DNA from: Rhizobium etli 8C-3
Lineage (GTDB): Bacteria > Pseudomonadota > Alphaproteobacteria > Rhizobiales > Rhizobiaceae
Length of the DNA stretch: 64,000 nucleotides
Assembly (NCBI RefSeq): GCF_001908375.1
Contig: NZ_CP017241.1
Coordinates: 1,305,001-1,369,000, forward strand
Reading direction: 5' to 3'
Part shown: one piece after another, positions 25,765 through 34,427 of the stretch
How the letters are laid out: every line of letters starts with the position of its first letter
Numbering within the stretch: the first letter of the stretch is position 1
Made by a program: the position numbers and the translations under genes
The notes under the pieces: model-generated
The model's input: the letters and a program-made list of their open reading frames with translations, nothing else
What the model was told of the DNA's origin: nothing
Database searches by the model: none

Positions 25765-27258
25765 ATGGCAGCCAAGTTCGATATCTCATTTTCAAAGTCA
25801 GCCAAGATCAGCGGCGGACTGACCATTCTGTTGAAGGCAAGCGACGGCGATCTGGCTGCGGGAGCTGAGTTCGCCGATCCGGCCGGTGTTATCGCCAGGG
25901 CCGCGAAAATAGCGAAATTCTCGGCAAAGCTAATGAGTACGCTTGATCTTGTCGCCCCGGAAGGCTCGCCGGCCGAACGCGTCATTGTGGTTGGTCTCGG
26001 CAAGGCCGAAGAAATGACGGCGCATGACTGGCTGAAGGCTGGCGGTACGGCTGCCTCGAAGATCAAGGGAGCCGAGAAGGCGACGGTCTTCATCGACGCG
26101 CCAGGCGCTAGCGTCGATGCCAGGGCCGGGGCCGATTTCGCGCTCGGCATGCTGCTGCGGGGCTACAGCTTCGACACCTACAAGACGAAGAAGAACGATG
26201 ACGAGGACAAGCCGAGCGGCAAGGTGGCCAAGATTACCGTTGTTACCGCCGATGCGGCTGGCGCAAGAAAGGCATTCGCCGATGCCGAAACTGTCGCCGA
26301 TGGCGTCAATCTGGCGCGCGACCTCGTGAACGAACCGCCGAACGTTCTTGGCCCCGTCGAATTCGCAGCCAAGGCAAAGGAACTGGAAAAGCTCGGTGTC
26401 GAGGTCGAGATTCTGACGGAGCGCGAGATGAAGCGCCTTGGCATGGGGGCGCTGCTGGGTGTTGCCCAGGGTTCGGTGCGACCGCCGCGCCTTGCCATCA
26501 TGCAGTGGAAGGGAGGAAAGTCGAAGGAGCGTCCCGTCGCTTTTGTCGGCAAGGGCGTCGTCTTCGATACAGGCGGCATTTCTATCAAGCCGGCAGCGGG
26601 CATGGAAGACATGAAGGGCGACATGGGCGGTGCGGCCGCCGTAACCGGCCTCATGCATGTGCTTGCGGCGCGCAAGGCGGCCGTCAACGCGGTCGGGATC
26701 ATCGGCCTTGTCGAGAACATGCCGGACGGCAATGCCCAGCGCCCGGGTGATATCGTCACCTCGATGTCTGGCCAGACGATCGAGGTCATCAACACCGATG
26801 CCGAGGGCCGTCTCGTGCTGTGCGACGCGCTTTGGTACTGCAACGACCGCTTCAAGCCGCAGTTCATGGTCAACCTTGCGACGCTGACGGGCGCTGTCGT
26901 CGTGGCCCTCGGCAGCGTCTATGCCGGCCTTTTCTCGAACGACGACGCGCTTGCGGGCCAGTTGACGGAGGCCGGCTTCTCCACAAGCGAGAAGGTCTGG
27001 CGCCTGCCGCTCAGCAAGGAATACGACAAGATGATCGACAGCAAGTTCGCCGACATGAAAAACACCGGCGGCCGCTATGCAGGTTCGATCACGGCGGCGC
27101 ATTTTCTCAAGCGCTTCGTACAGGACACCCGCTGGGCGCACCTCGATATCGCGGGCACCGCGATGGGTTCGCCGCTGGATGAGATCAACCAATCCTGGGG
27201 CTCCGGCTTCGGCGTGCGCCTGCTGGATCGCCTGGTGCGCGACCACTACGAAGCTTGA
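25765..27258 (+). CDS. pepA: Leucyl aminopeptidase (cytosol aminopeptidase)
   Basis: This 497-residue M17 metallopeptidase removes N-terminal residues from peptides. The dimetal and catalytic residues are in [16 protein letters not shown] and the family signature [10 protein letters not shown], with DMGGAAAV between. The N-terminal domain (residues 1-170) is typical. The frame is open for 114 codons upstream, but ATG at 25765 after GGAGAAAAC gives the family N-terminus. It is divergent from the PAP2 gene and 10 bp ahead of holC, a common pairing in Proteobacteria. Confidence 0.96.
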   Translation: MAAKFDISFSKSAKISGGLTILLKASDGDLAAGAEFADPAGVIARAAKIAKFSAKLMSTLDLVAPEGSPAERVIVVGLGKAEEMTAHDWLKAGGTAASKIKGAEKATVFIDAPGASVDARAGADFALGMLLRGYSFDTYKTKKNDDEDKPSGKVAKITVVTADAAGARKAFADAETVADGVNLARDLVNEPPNVLGPVEFAAKAKELEKLGVEVEILTEREMKRLGMGALLGVAQGSVRPPRLAIMQWKGGKSKERPVAFVGKGVVFDTGGISIKPAAGMEDMKGDMGGAAAVTGLMHVLAARKAAVNAVGIIGLVENMPDGNAQRPGDIVTSMSGQTIEVINTDAEGRLVLCDALWYCNDRFKPQFMVNLATLTGAVVVALGSVYAGLFSNDDALAGQLTEAGFSTSEKVWRLPLSKEYDKMIDSKFADMKNTGGRYAGSITAAHFLKRFVQDTRWAHLDIAGTAMGSPLDEINQSWGSGFGVRLLDRLVRDHYEA

Positions 27259-27268
27259 TCCCGCGCAC

Positions 27269-27718
27269 ATGACGGAAGTCCTGTTTTATCATCTGACCGA
27301 ATCCAAGCTGGAGGACGCGTTGCCGCCGCTCGTCGACAAGAGCGTCGGGCGCGGCTGGCGCGTCGCAATCCAGGTGAAGGAAACGGCTCGAAGGGATGCG
27401 CTCGATGCGCATCTGTGGACTTTCCGTGAAGACAGCTTTTTGCCGCACGGTACGGACGAGGCTGAATTCGCCGAAGACCAGCCCGTCCTGTTGACGGCAT
27501 CAGCCGGAAACGCCAACGCTGCGACCGTGCGTTTCGTCGTCGACGGCGCAGAACCGCCGTCGGTGGACACTTATGAGCGCATCGTCTTCATGTTCGACGG
27601 ATACGACCGGGAGCAGCTCGAAGCCGCGCGGGTCCAGTGGAAGAGGTTGAAGAGTGAGGGGCACAGCCTCACCTATTGGCAGCAGACGCCGGAGGGACGC
27701 TGGGAGAAGAAGGCCTGA
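27269..27718 (+). CDS. holC: DNA polymerase III chi subunit
   Basis: This 149-residue protein starts MTEVLFYHLTESKLEDALPP, the HolC signature, with the RGWRV and DAHLWTF blocks. Chi links the clamp loader to single-strand binding protein at the replication fork. It follows pepA closely, as in many Proteobacteria. Its last codons GCC TGA form a small inverted repeat with the last codons of the convergent GrpB-family gene. Confidence 0.93.
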   Translation: MTEVLFYHLTESKLEDALPPLVDKSVGRGWRVAIQVKETARRDALDAHLWTFREDSFLPHGTDEAEFAEDQPVLLTASAGNANAATVRFVVDGAEPPSVDTYERIVFMFDGYDREQLEAARVQWKRLKSEGHSLTYWQQTPEGRWEKKA

Positions 27719-27727
27719 GCGCCAAGA

Positions 27728-28279
27728 TCAGGCAAGACCGCCGTCGGCCACGATCTTGTCGATGAAAGTCTTCTTCGACGCGGTATAGGCGGCACGATTT
27801 CGGGCATATTTTCGGGCAAGATCGACCTTCAGCTCTTCGTAGGCTTGGACGAGCGTGGGATCGCTTCGAAGCCTATCGCGAAAAAGTATGTTCCGTTTCC
27901 AGTTGTGACCCTGATATTCGACGACATGGGCAAGGTGCGTGCGCGTCTCGCCCTTGATGCCGCGGCCGAAGATGTGGTCGTCTGGCACGATATCGGCTCC
28001 AGCATAATCGTAGCCGATCTGTTCCATCGGGCCGATACAGGTCGCCCCGTCTTCGAAACGTCTGACGCCGATCAGAATGTCGATGATTGGTTTTGCTTTG
28101 ATCGCCGGGATGGCGGTACTGCCGAAATGCTGGATGTCGAGCGCCAGAGATCCGAGCGCGCCCCGGATTCTATGCTCTTCCAGCTGGTAAGCTTCCCGCC
28201 ATCTGGCGTCGGGAGCGGCGAGCCTGACGGTCAAATGCCGCACGCCCAACCCAAATGATTCGTCTTGCGCCTGCGGCAT
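27728..28279 (-). CDS. GrpB family protein (UPF0157)
   Basis: This 183-residue protein has the GrpB/UPF0157 core: IQHFGSTAIPAIKAKPIIDILI (residues about 48-69, split here by the GSTA turn), then HLAHVVEYQGHNWKRNILFRD and a C-terminal basic helix YARNRAAYTASKK. The GSTAIP...KPIIDI pattern places it in the nucleotidyltransferase-like superfamily; its reaction is unknown. The ATG at 28279 is chosen because upstream in-frame sequence is low complexity and overlaps the intergenic gap. Confidence 0.88.
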   Translation of the reverse strand: MPQAQDESFGLGVRHLTVRLAAPDARWREAYQLEEHRIRGALGSLALDIQHFGSTAIPAIKAKPIIDILIGVRRFEDGATCIGPMEQIGYDYAGADIVPDDHIFGRGIKGETRTHLAHVVEYQGHNWKRNILFRDRLRSDPTLVQAYEELKVDLARKYARNRAAYTASKKTFIDKIVADGGLA

Positions 28280-28362
28280 TATATTGAACGTCCTTGGCAA
28301 GGGTCGATCTCGCCACTCTAACATCCATCGGCGGCACTGGCATCCGGCCGACGATCCGGAGG

Positions 28363-29289
28363 TCAGTCGTGGAATGCTTCGACCAACTTCCGCTTGCCGA
28401 GCATGAAGGCGTCGGCAACGTGGCGTAGCGGTGCGACGTCGACATCCGAGTTGCCTGCCTTGATGATTTCTGCGAAGCGCCTGTAGAGCGTTGGATATTC
28501 CTCTTCCGGAGCGGAGAATTTCAGTTCGCCGTTGACGGAAAGCTTCGATCCGCCTTCCGCAAGCTCCATCCTGCCGGCTGCCGTTTCGGCAATGATGTCC
28601 CAACTCTGTTTGCCGGTTTGGCGCCAGTCGAATTCGCCGTGGACCGGAACATCGTCAGCATTCTTGAAATGCAGGTCGGCCGCAATCGGCGCGTCGCGGT
28701 TTTCCGGAAACTCGAGCGTGGCGCTCGTCAGGAAGATCGCCTTCGGCAGGATATGGGTGACGATTGAAAGCGCATTGATACCCGGATCGAAAACGCCGAG
28801 CCCGCCCGCCTGCCAGATCCAGTCCTGGTTCGGATGCCAGTGGCGCACGTCCTCCTTCCAGATGACGTGGACGCTTTCGATCCTCGCCGAGGCGAGGAAG
28901 GCCTTCGCGGCCTCGACCGCAGCCGCATAGCGCGAATGCCAGCTTGCAAAGAGCGAGACGCCTTTTTCGGCGGCAAGCGCTTCGAGATCGGCGACTTCGC
29001 TCAGCGTCGCGCCCGGCGGCTTTTCGAGGAAGACGTGCTTGCCGGCAGAAAGCGCCTTATGGGCTGCCTCGTAGCGATATTGCGGCGGCATGCAAAGCGA
29101 CACGGCGTCGATCGCAGGCACGGCGTCGAGCATGGCTTCGATGCTTGTGAAACTCTGGATGCCGTCGACGGTGCCATGGCGGCTTGCCGTCGCAACAAGC
29201 TTGAAATCGGAGTTCTTGGCGATCGAAGGGAGGTGCTGGTCGCGGACGATCTTGCCCACTCCGACGATGGCGAGGTTGATGGGTGACAT
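28363..29289 (-). CDS. Gfo/Idh/MocA family sugar dehydrogenase (D-galactose 1-dehydrogenase type)
   Basis: This 308-residue NAD(P)-dependent oxidoreductase has an N-terminal Rossmann motif AIVGVGKIVRDQHLP (residues 6-20) and the family EKPPGA motif near residue 95. The second domain contains WIWQAGGLGVFDPGINALS, with the Asp and Asn expected in the active site. The overall pattern resembles bacterial D-galactose 1-dehydrogenases; substrate preference within this family is hard to call, so galactose is a working assignment. It is followed after 83 bp by the GrpB gene on the same strand. Confidence 0.85.
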   Translation of the reverse strand: MSPINLAIVGVGKIVRDQHLPSIAKNSDFKLVATASRHGTVDGIQSFTSIEAMLDAVPAIDAVSLCMPPQYRYEAAHKALSAGKHVFLEKPPGATLSEVADLEALAAEKGVSLFASWHSRYAAAVEAAKAFLASARIESVHVIWKEDVRHWHPNQDWIWQAGGLGVFDPGINALSIVTHILPKAIFLTSATLEFPENRDAPIAADLHFKNADDVPVHGEFDWRQTGKQSWDIIAETAAGRMELAEGGSKLSVNGELKFSAPEEEYPTLYRRFAEIIKAGNSDVDVAPLRHVADAFMLGKRKLVEAFHD

Positions 29290-29406
29290 GGCTGAAGCTC
29301 GCATTCGGTGTTTCGCTCAAAAGTATGATTTATTGGGCGCTGTTTTATCAGAATGTTATCGCCGGGCAAGCGGAGTTGTCACGTGGAGTTCGACAAGGCC
29401 CGACGC

Positions 29407-31290
29407 CTAGCCCGCCATGGCGTCCTCATATTCGGCCGAAAGCTCCAGCCACTGTTCTTCGGCGGCTGCGAGCTTTGCGGCTGCCTCGCCGCGCTGCTTG
29501 GCTTTCTCGCTGGCCTTTGCCGGAGCCTTTTCGTAGAGCGTCGGATCGGCAAGTTCGGCATCGAGCTCCTGAATCTGTTTCTCCAGCTTCGCAGTCAACG
29601 ATTCGATTTCGTTGATCTTTTTCCTCAGCGGCGCGAGCGAGGCACGCTTGCCGGCATTGGCCTTGCGCTGATCCGCCTTGGAGGAGGGCTCGTCGCTTAG
29701 ATCAGGCTTTTCGTCTTTTTTTTTGCCCGCAAAGACGACCAGGTTGCGGTATTCCTCCATATCGCCTTCGAAATTCGAGACCGTGCCGTTGTTGATGAGC
29801 CAGAGACGGTCGACCGTCGCCTCGATGAGATGGCGGTCGTGCGAGATGAGGATGACGGCGCCATCGTAGTCGTTGAGCGCTTCTATCAAAGCGCGGCGAC
29901 TGTCGATGTCCAGGTGGTTGGTCGGCTCGTCGAGAATGAGAAGGTTCGGCGCGTGGAATGCGGCAAGCCCCATCAGCAGGCGGGCCTTCTCGCCGCCGGA
30001 AAGATCCTTGGCAGCAGTCGACATCTTTTCCGTCGAGAGCCCCATCTGCGCCACGCGGGCGCGGACCTTCGCCTCGGGCGCTGCCGGCATCAGGCGGCGC
30101 ACATGCTCGACCGGCGAGTCGTTGGGAACAAGGTCGTCGAGTTGGTGCTGGGCAAAAAAGCCGATCTTCAAGCTCGGTGCGAGCTTGATGTCGCCGCTTT
30201 CGGCCGAAAGCCGGCCGGCGATGAGTTTGGCGAAGGTCGACTTGCCGTTGCCGTTGGCGCCGAGCAGCGCGATGCGGTCGTCGTTGTCGATGCGAAGGCT
30301 GATATTCTTGAGGATCGGCTTGCCCGGTTCGTAACCGACGGCGCCGCTCTGGATCGCGACGATCGGCGATGCCGGCTGCTTTTCCGGCTCGGGGAACGTG
30401 ATCGGCTGCACATGGTTTTCGATCACCGCGGCGACCGTGCCCATGCGTTCGAGCGCCTTGACGCGGCTCTGCGCCTGGCGCGCCTTGGAAGCCTTTGCCT
30501 TGAAGCGGTCGATGAAACTCTGGAGATGCTTGCGCGCGGCTTCGTTCTTGGCCTTCGCTTTCGTCTGTAGTTCGTCGGCTTCCGCCTTCTGCCGCTCGAA
30601 CTGGTCGTAGCCGCCGCGGTAGAAGGTCAGCTTCTTCTGGTCGAGATGGATGATCGAATTGACGGCATTGTTCAGGAGGTCGCGATCGTGGCTGATGATG
30701 ATGACCGTGTGCGGATAGCGCCGCACATAGTCTTCCAGCCAGAGCGTACCTTCAAGGTCGAGATAATTCGTCGGCTCGTCGAGAAGCAGCAGATCGGGTT
30801 CGGCAAAGAGTACTGAGGCAAGGGCCACGCGCATGCGCCAGCCGCCGGAAAAGGCCGAGGCCGGGCGCTGCTGGGCATCCTGGTCGAAGCCGAGGCCAGC
30901 GAGAATGCTTGCCGCCCGCGCTTCTGCCGAATGCGCATCGATATCGACAAGGCGCATCTGGATTTCGGCAATCCGGTGGGGATCGGTTGCGGTCTCGGAT
31001 TCGGCAAGCAGCGCGGCGCGCTCCTTGTCGGCGGAAAGCACGATCTTGATCAGCGGCTCTTCTGTGCCAGGCGCTTCCTGCGCCACCTGGCCGATGCGTG
31101 CATTCTTCGGTATGGAAACTGAGCCAGTCTCTGCGCCGAGATCGCCGGTGATGATCCTAAAGAGCGTAGATTTGCCCGCGCCGTTGCGCCCCACAAGGCC
31201 AGCCTTCGTGCCCGCCGGAAGCGTCACGCTGGCATTGTCGAGGAGAAGGCGCCCGGCGATGCGGGCAGAAATGTCGGTAATCGTGATCAT
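29407..31290 (-). CDS. ABC-F family ribosome-associated ATPase (YheS-like)
   Basis: This 627-residue protein has two ABC domains and no membrane segments. Domain 1 has Walker A GRNGAGKST (about 33-41) and signature SGGWRMR; domain 2 has GANGNGKST and LSGGEKARL. The linker between them is charged and helical (KAKAKNEAARKHLQSFIDRF), and a C-terminal coiled coil rich in Lys and Glu follows domain 2. ABC-F proteins bind the ribosomal E site and relieve stalled translation; the layout and N-terminus resemble YheS more than EttA or Uup. Antibiotic resistance is not implied. Confidence 0.93.
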   Translation of the reverse strand: MITITDISARIAGRLLLDNASVTLPAGTKAGLVGRNGAGKSTLFRIITGDLGAETGSVSIPKNARIGQVAQEAPGTEEPLIKIVLSADKERAALLAESETATDPHRIAEIQMRLVDIDAHSAEARAASILAGLGFDQDAQQRPASAFSGGWRMRVALASVLFAEPDLLLLDEPTNYLDLEGTLWLEDYVRRYPHTVIIISHDRDLLNNAVNSIIHLDQKKLTFYRGGYDQFERQKAEADELQTKAKAKNEAARKHLQSFIDRFKAKASKARQAQSRVKALERMGTVAAVIENHVQPITFPEPEKQPASPIVAIQSGAVGYEPGKPILKNISLRIDNDDRIALLGANGNGKSTFAKLIAGRLSAESGDIKLAPSLKIGFFAQHQLDDLVPNDSPVEHVRRLMPAAPEAKVRARVAQMGLSTEKMSTAAKDLSGGEKARLLMGLAAFHAPNLLILDEPTNHLDIDSRRALIEALNDYDGAVILISHDRHLIEATVDRLWLINNGTVSNFEGDMEEYRNLVVFAGKKKDEKPDLSDEPSSKADQRKANAGKRASLAPLRKKINEIESLTAKLEKQIQELDAELADPTLYEKAPAKASEKAKQRGEAAAKLAAAEEQWLELSAEYEDAMAG

Positions 31291-31675
31291 GCGCGGCGTT
31301 TTGGCCGAAAGCCGCGATCAAGGCAAGACCGTGTCGATGGAAGCGGGCTGAAAGCTTGCACCGGTTGGTGGCGATTGGACCCGGGCGGCAATTGGCGCTG
31401 CTCGGGCGTTTGGCTTGCAGTTGTGCGGCCGTTGCCGATCGCAGCAAGCCCGTCAACGCATCGGTTACCGATGCCGATTGCACCATCGCGTGTTCCAGCG
31501 TCTCGATCCGTTCGACATCGGCAAGCAGCTTGGCCCTTATTTCGGTTTCGGCCAAAAGCACGTTCGCAAGCGATTCCGCCAGAAATTCCATCTCGCTCAT
31601 CAAGGCCGCAAGACCTTGGTCGCCATTGCCGCAGATATGCGGCTTTGAGCCCGCGGAGTGGTCTTTTCCCCGCAT
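31157..31675 (-). CDS. Hypothetical protein overlapping the ABC-F start (doubtful)
   Basis: The frame from an ATG at 31675 encodes a helical segment (SEMEFLAESLANVLLAETEI, then KLLADVERIETLEHAMVQS) that looks more protein-like than the shadow frames around it. It then runs on for about 45 residues over the ABC-F start in another frame, where it becomes low-complexity. Either the real gene is shorter and has been frameshifted, or this is chance in GC-rich DNA. It matches nothing I recognise. Confidence 0.25.
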   Translation of the reverse strand: MRGKDHSAGSKPHICGNGDQGLAALMSEMEFLAESLANVLLAETEIRAKLLADVERIETLEHAMVQSASVTDALTGLLRSATAAQLQAKRPSSANCRPGPIATNRCKLSARFHRHGLALIAAFGQNAAHDHDYRHFCPHRRAPSPRQCQRDASGGHEGWPCGAQRRGQIYAL

Positions 31676-31920
31676 TTGATAGCCACGGCGCGCACTGCGC
31701 GGCCCTCGCAACAGCCGTCCTCAAAGACCTTAAAGTTCAGGACGCACCGGCCCAACGGCGGATGGTCCGGTCATGAGCCGGTTCGAGCGCTGCCTTGATC
31801 TGCATGAAGGAAGGGGCTCACCATGACAGCGGCGTGAAATTGCCGCGTCCCCCTTGTTTTCGGGGCTAGGGGCGGGTAAAGACCGCCCACTTTTCCCGCT
31901 AAACCAGAGGATTTGACCCA
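31291..31920. other. Intergenic region between the ABC-F gene and ndk
   Basis: In this 630-bp gap the first half contains the doubtful minus-strand frame noted above. The second half should contain the ndk promoter; a terminator-like hairpin lies at 31870-31888, about 30 bp before ndk. No tRNA, repeat or other convincing gene was seen. Confidence 0.5.
31870..31894 (+). promoter_or_regulatory. Terminator-like hairpin in the ndk leader
   Basis: GGGCGG pairs with CCGCCC around a 7-base loop, and ACTTTT follows. The stem is short but GC-rich. It lies about 30 bp upstream of the ndk ATG, so it would act as an attenuator if the promoter is upstream of it, or as the end of an upstream transcript otherwise. 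Confidence 0.4.
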
Positions 31921-32343
31921 ATGGCGATTGAACGCACCTTTTCGATGATCAAGCCGGATGCAACGAAGCGCAACCTGACGGGCGCTATCACCAAGATGCT
32001 GGAAGATGCCGGCCTGCGCGTCGTTGCTTCCAAGCGCGTCTGGATGAGCAAGCGCGAAGCTGAAGGCTTCTACGCCGTTCACAAGGAGCGGCCGTTCTTC
32101 GGCGAACTCGTCGACACGATGACGTCTGGACCGACCGTCGTTCAGGTTCTCGAGGGCGAAAACGCAATCCTCAAGAACCGCGAGATCATGGGTGCGACCA
32201 ACCCGGCAAACGCTGACGAAGGCACGATCCGCAAGGTGCACGCCCTTTCGATCGGCGAAAACTCTGTTCACGGCTCCGATGCTCCGGAAACGGCCGCGCA
32301 GGAGATCAAATACTGGTTCTCCGACACCGAGATCGTCGGCTGA
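31921..32343 (+). CDS. ndk: Nucleoside diphosphate kinase
   Basis: This 140-residue enzyme transfers the gamma phosphate between nucleoside triphosphates and diphosphates. The phosphorylated histidine is H117 in [12 protein letters not shown]; the N-terminal [10 protein letters not shown] block is canonical. Length matches the family. It is a single-gene unit followed by a clear terminator. Confidence 0.98.
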   Translation: MAIERTFSMIKPDATKRNLTGAITKMLEDAGLRVVASKRVWMSKREAEGFYAVHKERPFFGELVDTMTSGPTVVQVLEGENAILKNREIMGATNPANADEGTIRKVHALSIGENSVHGSDAPETAAQEIKYWFSDTEIVG

Positions 32344-32387
32344 ATCGAAATTTCAGCCGGGAGGCTGAAGCCTTTGAAGTGACACTG

Positions 32388-32416
32388 AAAGCCGGGGCCT
32401 CGCTCCGGCTTTTTCG
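32388..32416 (+). terminator. Intrinsic terminator after ndk
   Basis: AAAGCCGG pairs with CCGGCTTT around a 9-base loop and is followed by TTCG. A second hairpin (TTCAGCC-GGGA-GGCTGAA, 32352-32369) lies between it and the ndk stop. It abuts the stop codon of the convergent lipoprotein gene. Confidence 0.8.
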
Positions 32417-32923
32417 TTACGCGGCCGGGCACTTGTCTGTATTGCTGAAGTCCGTCGTTCCGTCCGGCTTGAAGACTTCCGGGTTCTGCGTATAGAGCGG
32501 TCCGACGACGAGCGGCTTGCTCGGCAGGATCGATTGATCGACGTCCGAGACCAGTTGTGTCTTCAGCTCCTGCAGCGTCGTGCCCCCGGCATCGACGAGA
32601 CGGATCTTGACGGAGTAAGGCCTGTCCTTGCGTATGCAGTGGACGTTCGGGCTCTGGAGAGTGATCTTGTCCCAGGCCGGATAGATTTTCTCGGTGAGCA
32701 CGATCGGGTCGCCGCCGGCCGGGTTCTCGAATTCGGCTATCGCCACTGCGCCATCCGGAATGGCCGCGGTCTTTTTCAAGGTGACGAGGTAGGTCGCGCT
32801 TGCGACGCGGTAATTGAACACGAAAATATGGCCGCTTACTTCGACCATTTTCTCCATTTCGCGCTGGCAGGCGGCGATCAGCGCGGCGCTCAGGGCCAGC
32901 GCCCAGACAACCTTGGTCCTCAT
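32417..32923 (-). CDS. Small predicted lipoprotein
   Basis: This 168-residue protein has a short N-terminal hydrophobic segment and a lipobox-like IAAC, so the mature protein would start at C19. The rest is hydrophilic and predicted mainly beta (segments HIFVFNYRVASATYLVTL and IYPAWDKITLQSPNVHCI). It resembles no family I recognise. Its ATG overlaps the stop of the CGNR regulator gene by 4 bases, so the two are co-translated; the orphan permease lies divergently beyond the regulator. An envelope sensor or binding role is speculation. Confidence 0.75.
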   Translation of the reverse strand: MRTKVVWALALSAALIAACQREMEKMVEVSGHIFVFNYRVASATYLVTLKKTAAIPDGAVAIAEFENPAGGDPIVLTEKIYPAWDKITLQSPNVHCIRKDRPYSVKIRLVDAGGTTLQELKTQLVSDVDQSILPSKPLVVGPLYTQNPEVFKPDGTTDFSNTDKCPAA

Positions 32924-33465
32924 ATCGCGTCCTCCTTCTTGCGGCGGTAGTGCCTGCTTGCCTTGGCGCGGTTGCCGCACACGCCCATGTCGCACCAGGC
33001 ACGGCTTTTATTCTTGCTGCGGTCTATGAACAGCCAGCCGCAATTGCGGCATATCTTCAAGCGCTGCGGAACAGGCATCGCGATCAGGCGAAGCACCGAA
33101 TGAGCGGTCGCAACGTCGAGCCCGTTGGGCCTGGAATTTCGCAGGGTTACGGCAAGTTTCGAAAGCAGGTCCGCAAGGAGTCGATCATCATTGCCTGTCA
33201 AAACCCGTTGTCGGAAATAGCGGTCCGTGGCTTCGCGCAGCGCGATGAAATTCGGCCTGTTTTCCGGCGGCACCGGCAGCACCCGACCGAAAAGGGCACG
33301 CTCGGCGCAAAATTCTGCCGCCGCATCCGGAAAGCTCGTGAACGGTTCATCCGCCGCAAAGCGGTCGATGCTGCGGGCTTTATCATGGCGCAGAACGACG
33401 CTGTTGGCGACATCCAGCGCCAGCGCGCCGCCAGAAAAACGATGTGCGGTCCAGGCAAAGATCAT
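32920..33465 (-). CDS. CGNR zinc-finger (ABATE domain) putative regulator
   Basis: In this 181-residue protein the C-terminal CGNR zinc finger has the expected cysteines in KICRNCGWLFID and WCDMGVCGNRAKASRHYRR. The N-terminal ABATE-like domain contains GGALALDVANSV. These proteins are regarded as probable stress-responsive transcription regulators, but few have been studied. The ATG at 33465 is supported by the GGALALDVANS motif at the usual distance; upstream extension is unlikely. It is divergent from the permease gene, with a strong inverted repeat between them. Confidence 0.88.
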   Translation of the reverse strand: MIFAWTAHRFSGGALALDVANSVVLRHDKARSIDRFAADEPFTSFPDAAAEFCAERALFGRVLPVPPENRPNFIALREATDRYFRQRVLTGNDDRLLADLLSKLAVTLRNSRPNGLDVATAHSVLRLIAMPVPQRLKICRNCGWLFIDRSKNKSRAWCDMGVCGNRAKASRHYRRKKEDAI

Positions 33466-33474
33466 AGTGAAAAT

Positions 33475-33504
33475 ATAACTGGTAAAATGGGGTTTGCCAG
33501 TTAT
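33475..33504. promoter_or_regulatory. 12-bp inverted repeat in the divergent CGNR/permease promoter
   Basis: ATAACTGGTAAA (33475-33486) is the inverted repeat of TTTGCCAGTTAT (33493-33504), with one mismatch in 12 and a 6-bp spacer. It fills the 65-bp gap between two divergent genes, one of which encodes a DNA-binding protein, so it is a strong candidate operator for that protein. The assignment is inferred from symmetry and position. Confidence 0.65.
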
Positions 33505-33530
33505 TATTTGCAGACGATCCGGAGTTTCCG

Positions 33531-34427
33531 ATGGGTTATCTTTTGCAGCAGCTGGCAAACGCGGTGCCGTTGGCAGCGCTCTACGCGGCGCTTGCCTTTG
33601 GCTATGCGCTTGCCTTCGGCGTCACCAAGCGAGCCGATATCACCTATGGTGCCGTCTTCGCTTTCGCGGGACAGATCCTGCTGCTGTTCACCGATTTGGC
33701 CTATAACCGCCTCTGGCTGGTCCTGCCCGCATCGCTCGCGCTCGGCGCTGTCATGTCGTTCACCTATTCGCTCGGCGCCGGCTTCTGGATCGGCCGCTCC
33801 GTCATGCAGCCGCTCGTGCGACGCTCGCCGAACACGGTCATCGTCGCAGCCCTCGGGGTGACCATCCTGCTCATGGAGACGGCGCGGCTGGCCTCCGATA
33901 CGCGGGAGCTCTGGCTCTCGCCATTCCTCAACAGAACCGTCGTTTTCTGGAGCGACGCATCCTTCAAGGTGACGCTGACCTACATCCAGCTGATCAATAC
34001 CGGGCTGATGTGTGCGTTGATTGCGGTGGGCGGTCTGGTGCTCCGCCGCACCGCCTGGGGTCGCGTCTGGCGCGCAGTGACGGACGATCCATTCGCCGCT
34101 GAACTTTGCGGCGTGAGCGCAACCGGCGTTTTCCTCGCTGCCTACGTGGCCGCCGCCTTCGTCGCCACCTGCTGTGGCATCCTGACGACCTTCTATTACG
34201 GTTCGATGGATTTCGGTGCGGGCCTGCTCTTCGGCCTCAAGGTGCTGATGATCGCCGCTGCCGGCGGCTATTCCGATCCCCTGAAATCGGCAGGCGGTGC
34301 CGCAGGCATCGGTTTTGCCGAAACCCTCTGGACCGCCTACGGCCCCTTCCTCTGGCGGGATTTCGTCATCTTCTCGCTGCTCGTCTTCCTGCTGGTGCTG
34401 AGCCGGCGCGAGCGCGCCATTCCGTGA
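33531..34427 (+). CDS. LivH-type branched-chain amino-acid ABC permease, orphan
   Basis: This 298-residue inner-membrane protein has about eight hydrophobic segments. The LivH/LivM permease pattern is visible: ALYAALAFGYALAFGVTKRAD near the N-terminus and LKVLMIAAAGGYSDPLKSA, the coupling region, near residue 240. Such permeases normally sit in a five-gene operon with binding protein, second permease and two ATPases; none of these is adjacent. It may pair with subunits elsewhere or be specialised. The substrate is unknown. moaE converges on it directly after its stop. Confidence 0.85.
   Translation: MGYLLQQLANAVPLAALYAALAFGYALAFGVTKRADITYGAVFAFAGQILLLFTDLAYNRLWLVLPASLALGAVMSFTYSLGAGFWIGRSVMQPLVRRSPNTVIVAALGVTILLMETARLASDTRELWLSPFLNRTVVFWSDASFKVTLTYIQLINTGLMCALIAVGGLVLRRTAWGRVWRAVTDDPFAAELCGVSATGVFLAAYVAAAFVATCCGILTTFYYGSMDFGAGLLFGLKVLMIAAAGGYSDPLKSAGGAAGIGFAETLWTAYGPFLWRDFVIFSLLVFLLVLSRRERAIP

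Noticed and set aside
27713..27733. Inverted repeat GCCTGA-N9-TCAGGC over the convergent stops of holC and the GrpB gene
   Set aside because: Both genes simply end in Ala-stop (GCC TGA); the 6-bp stem is too weak to call a terminator.
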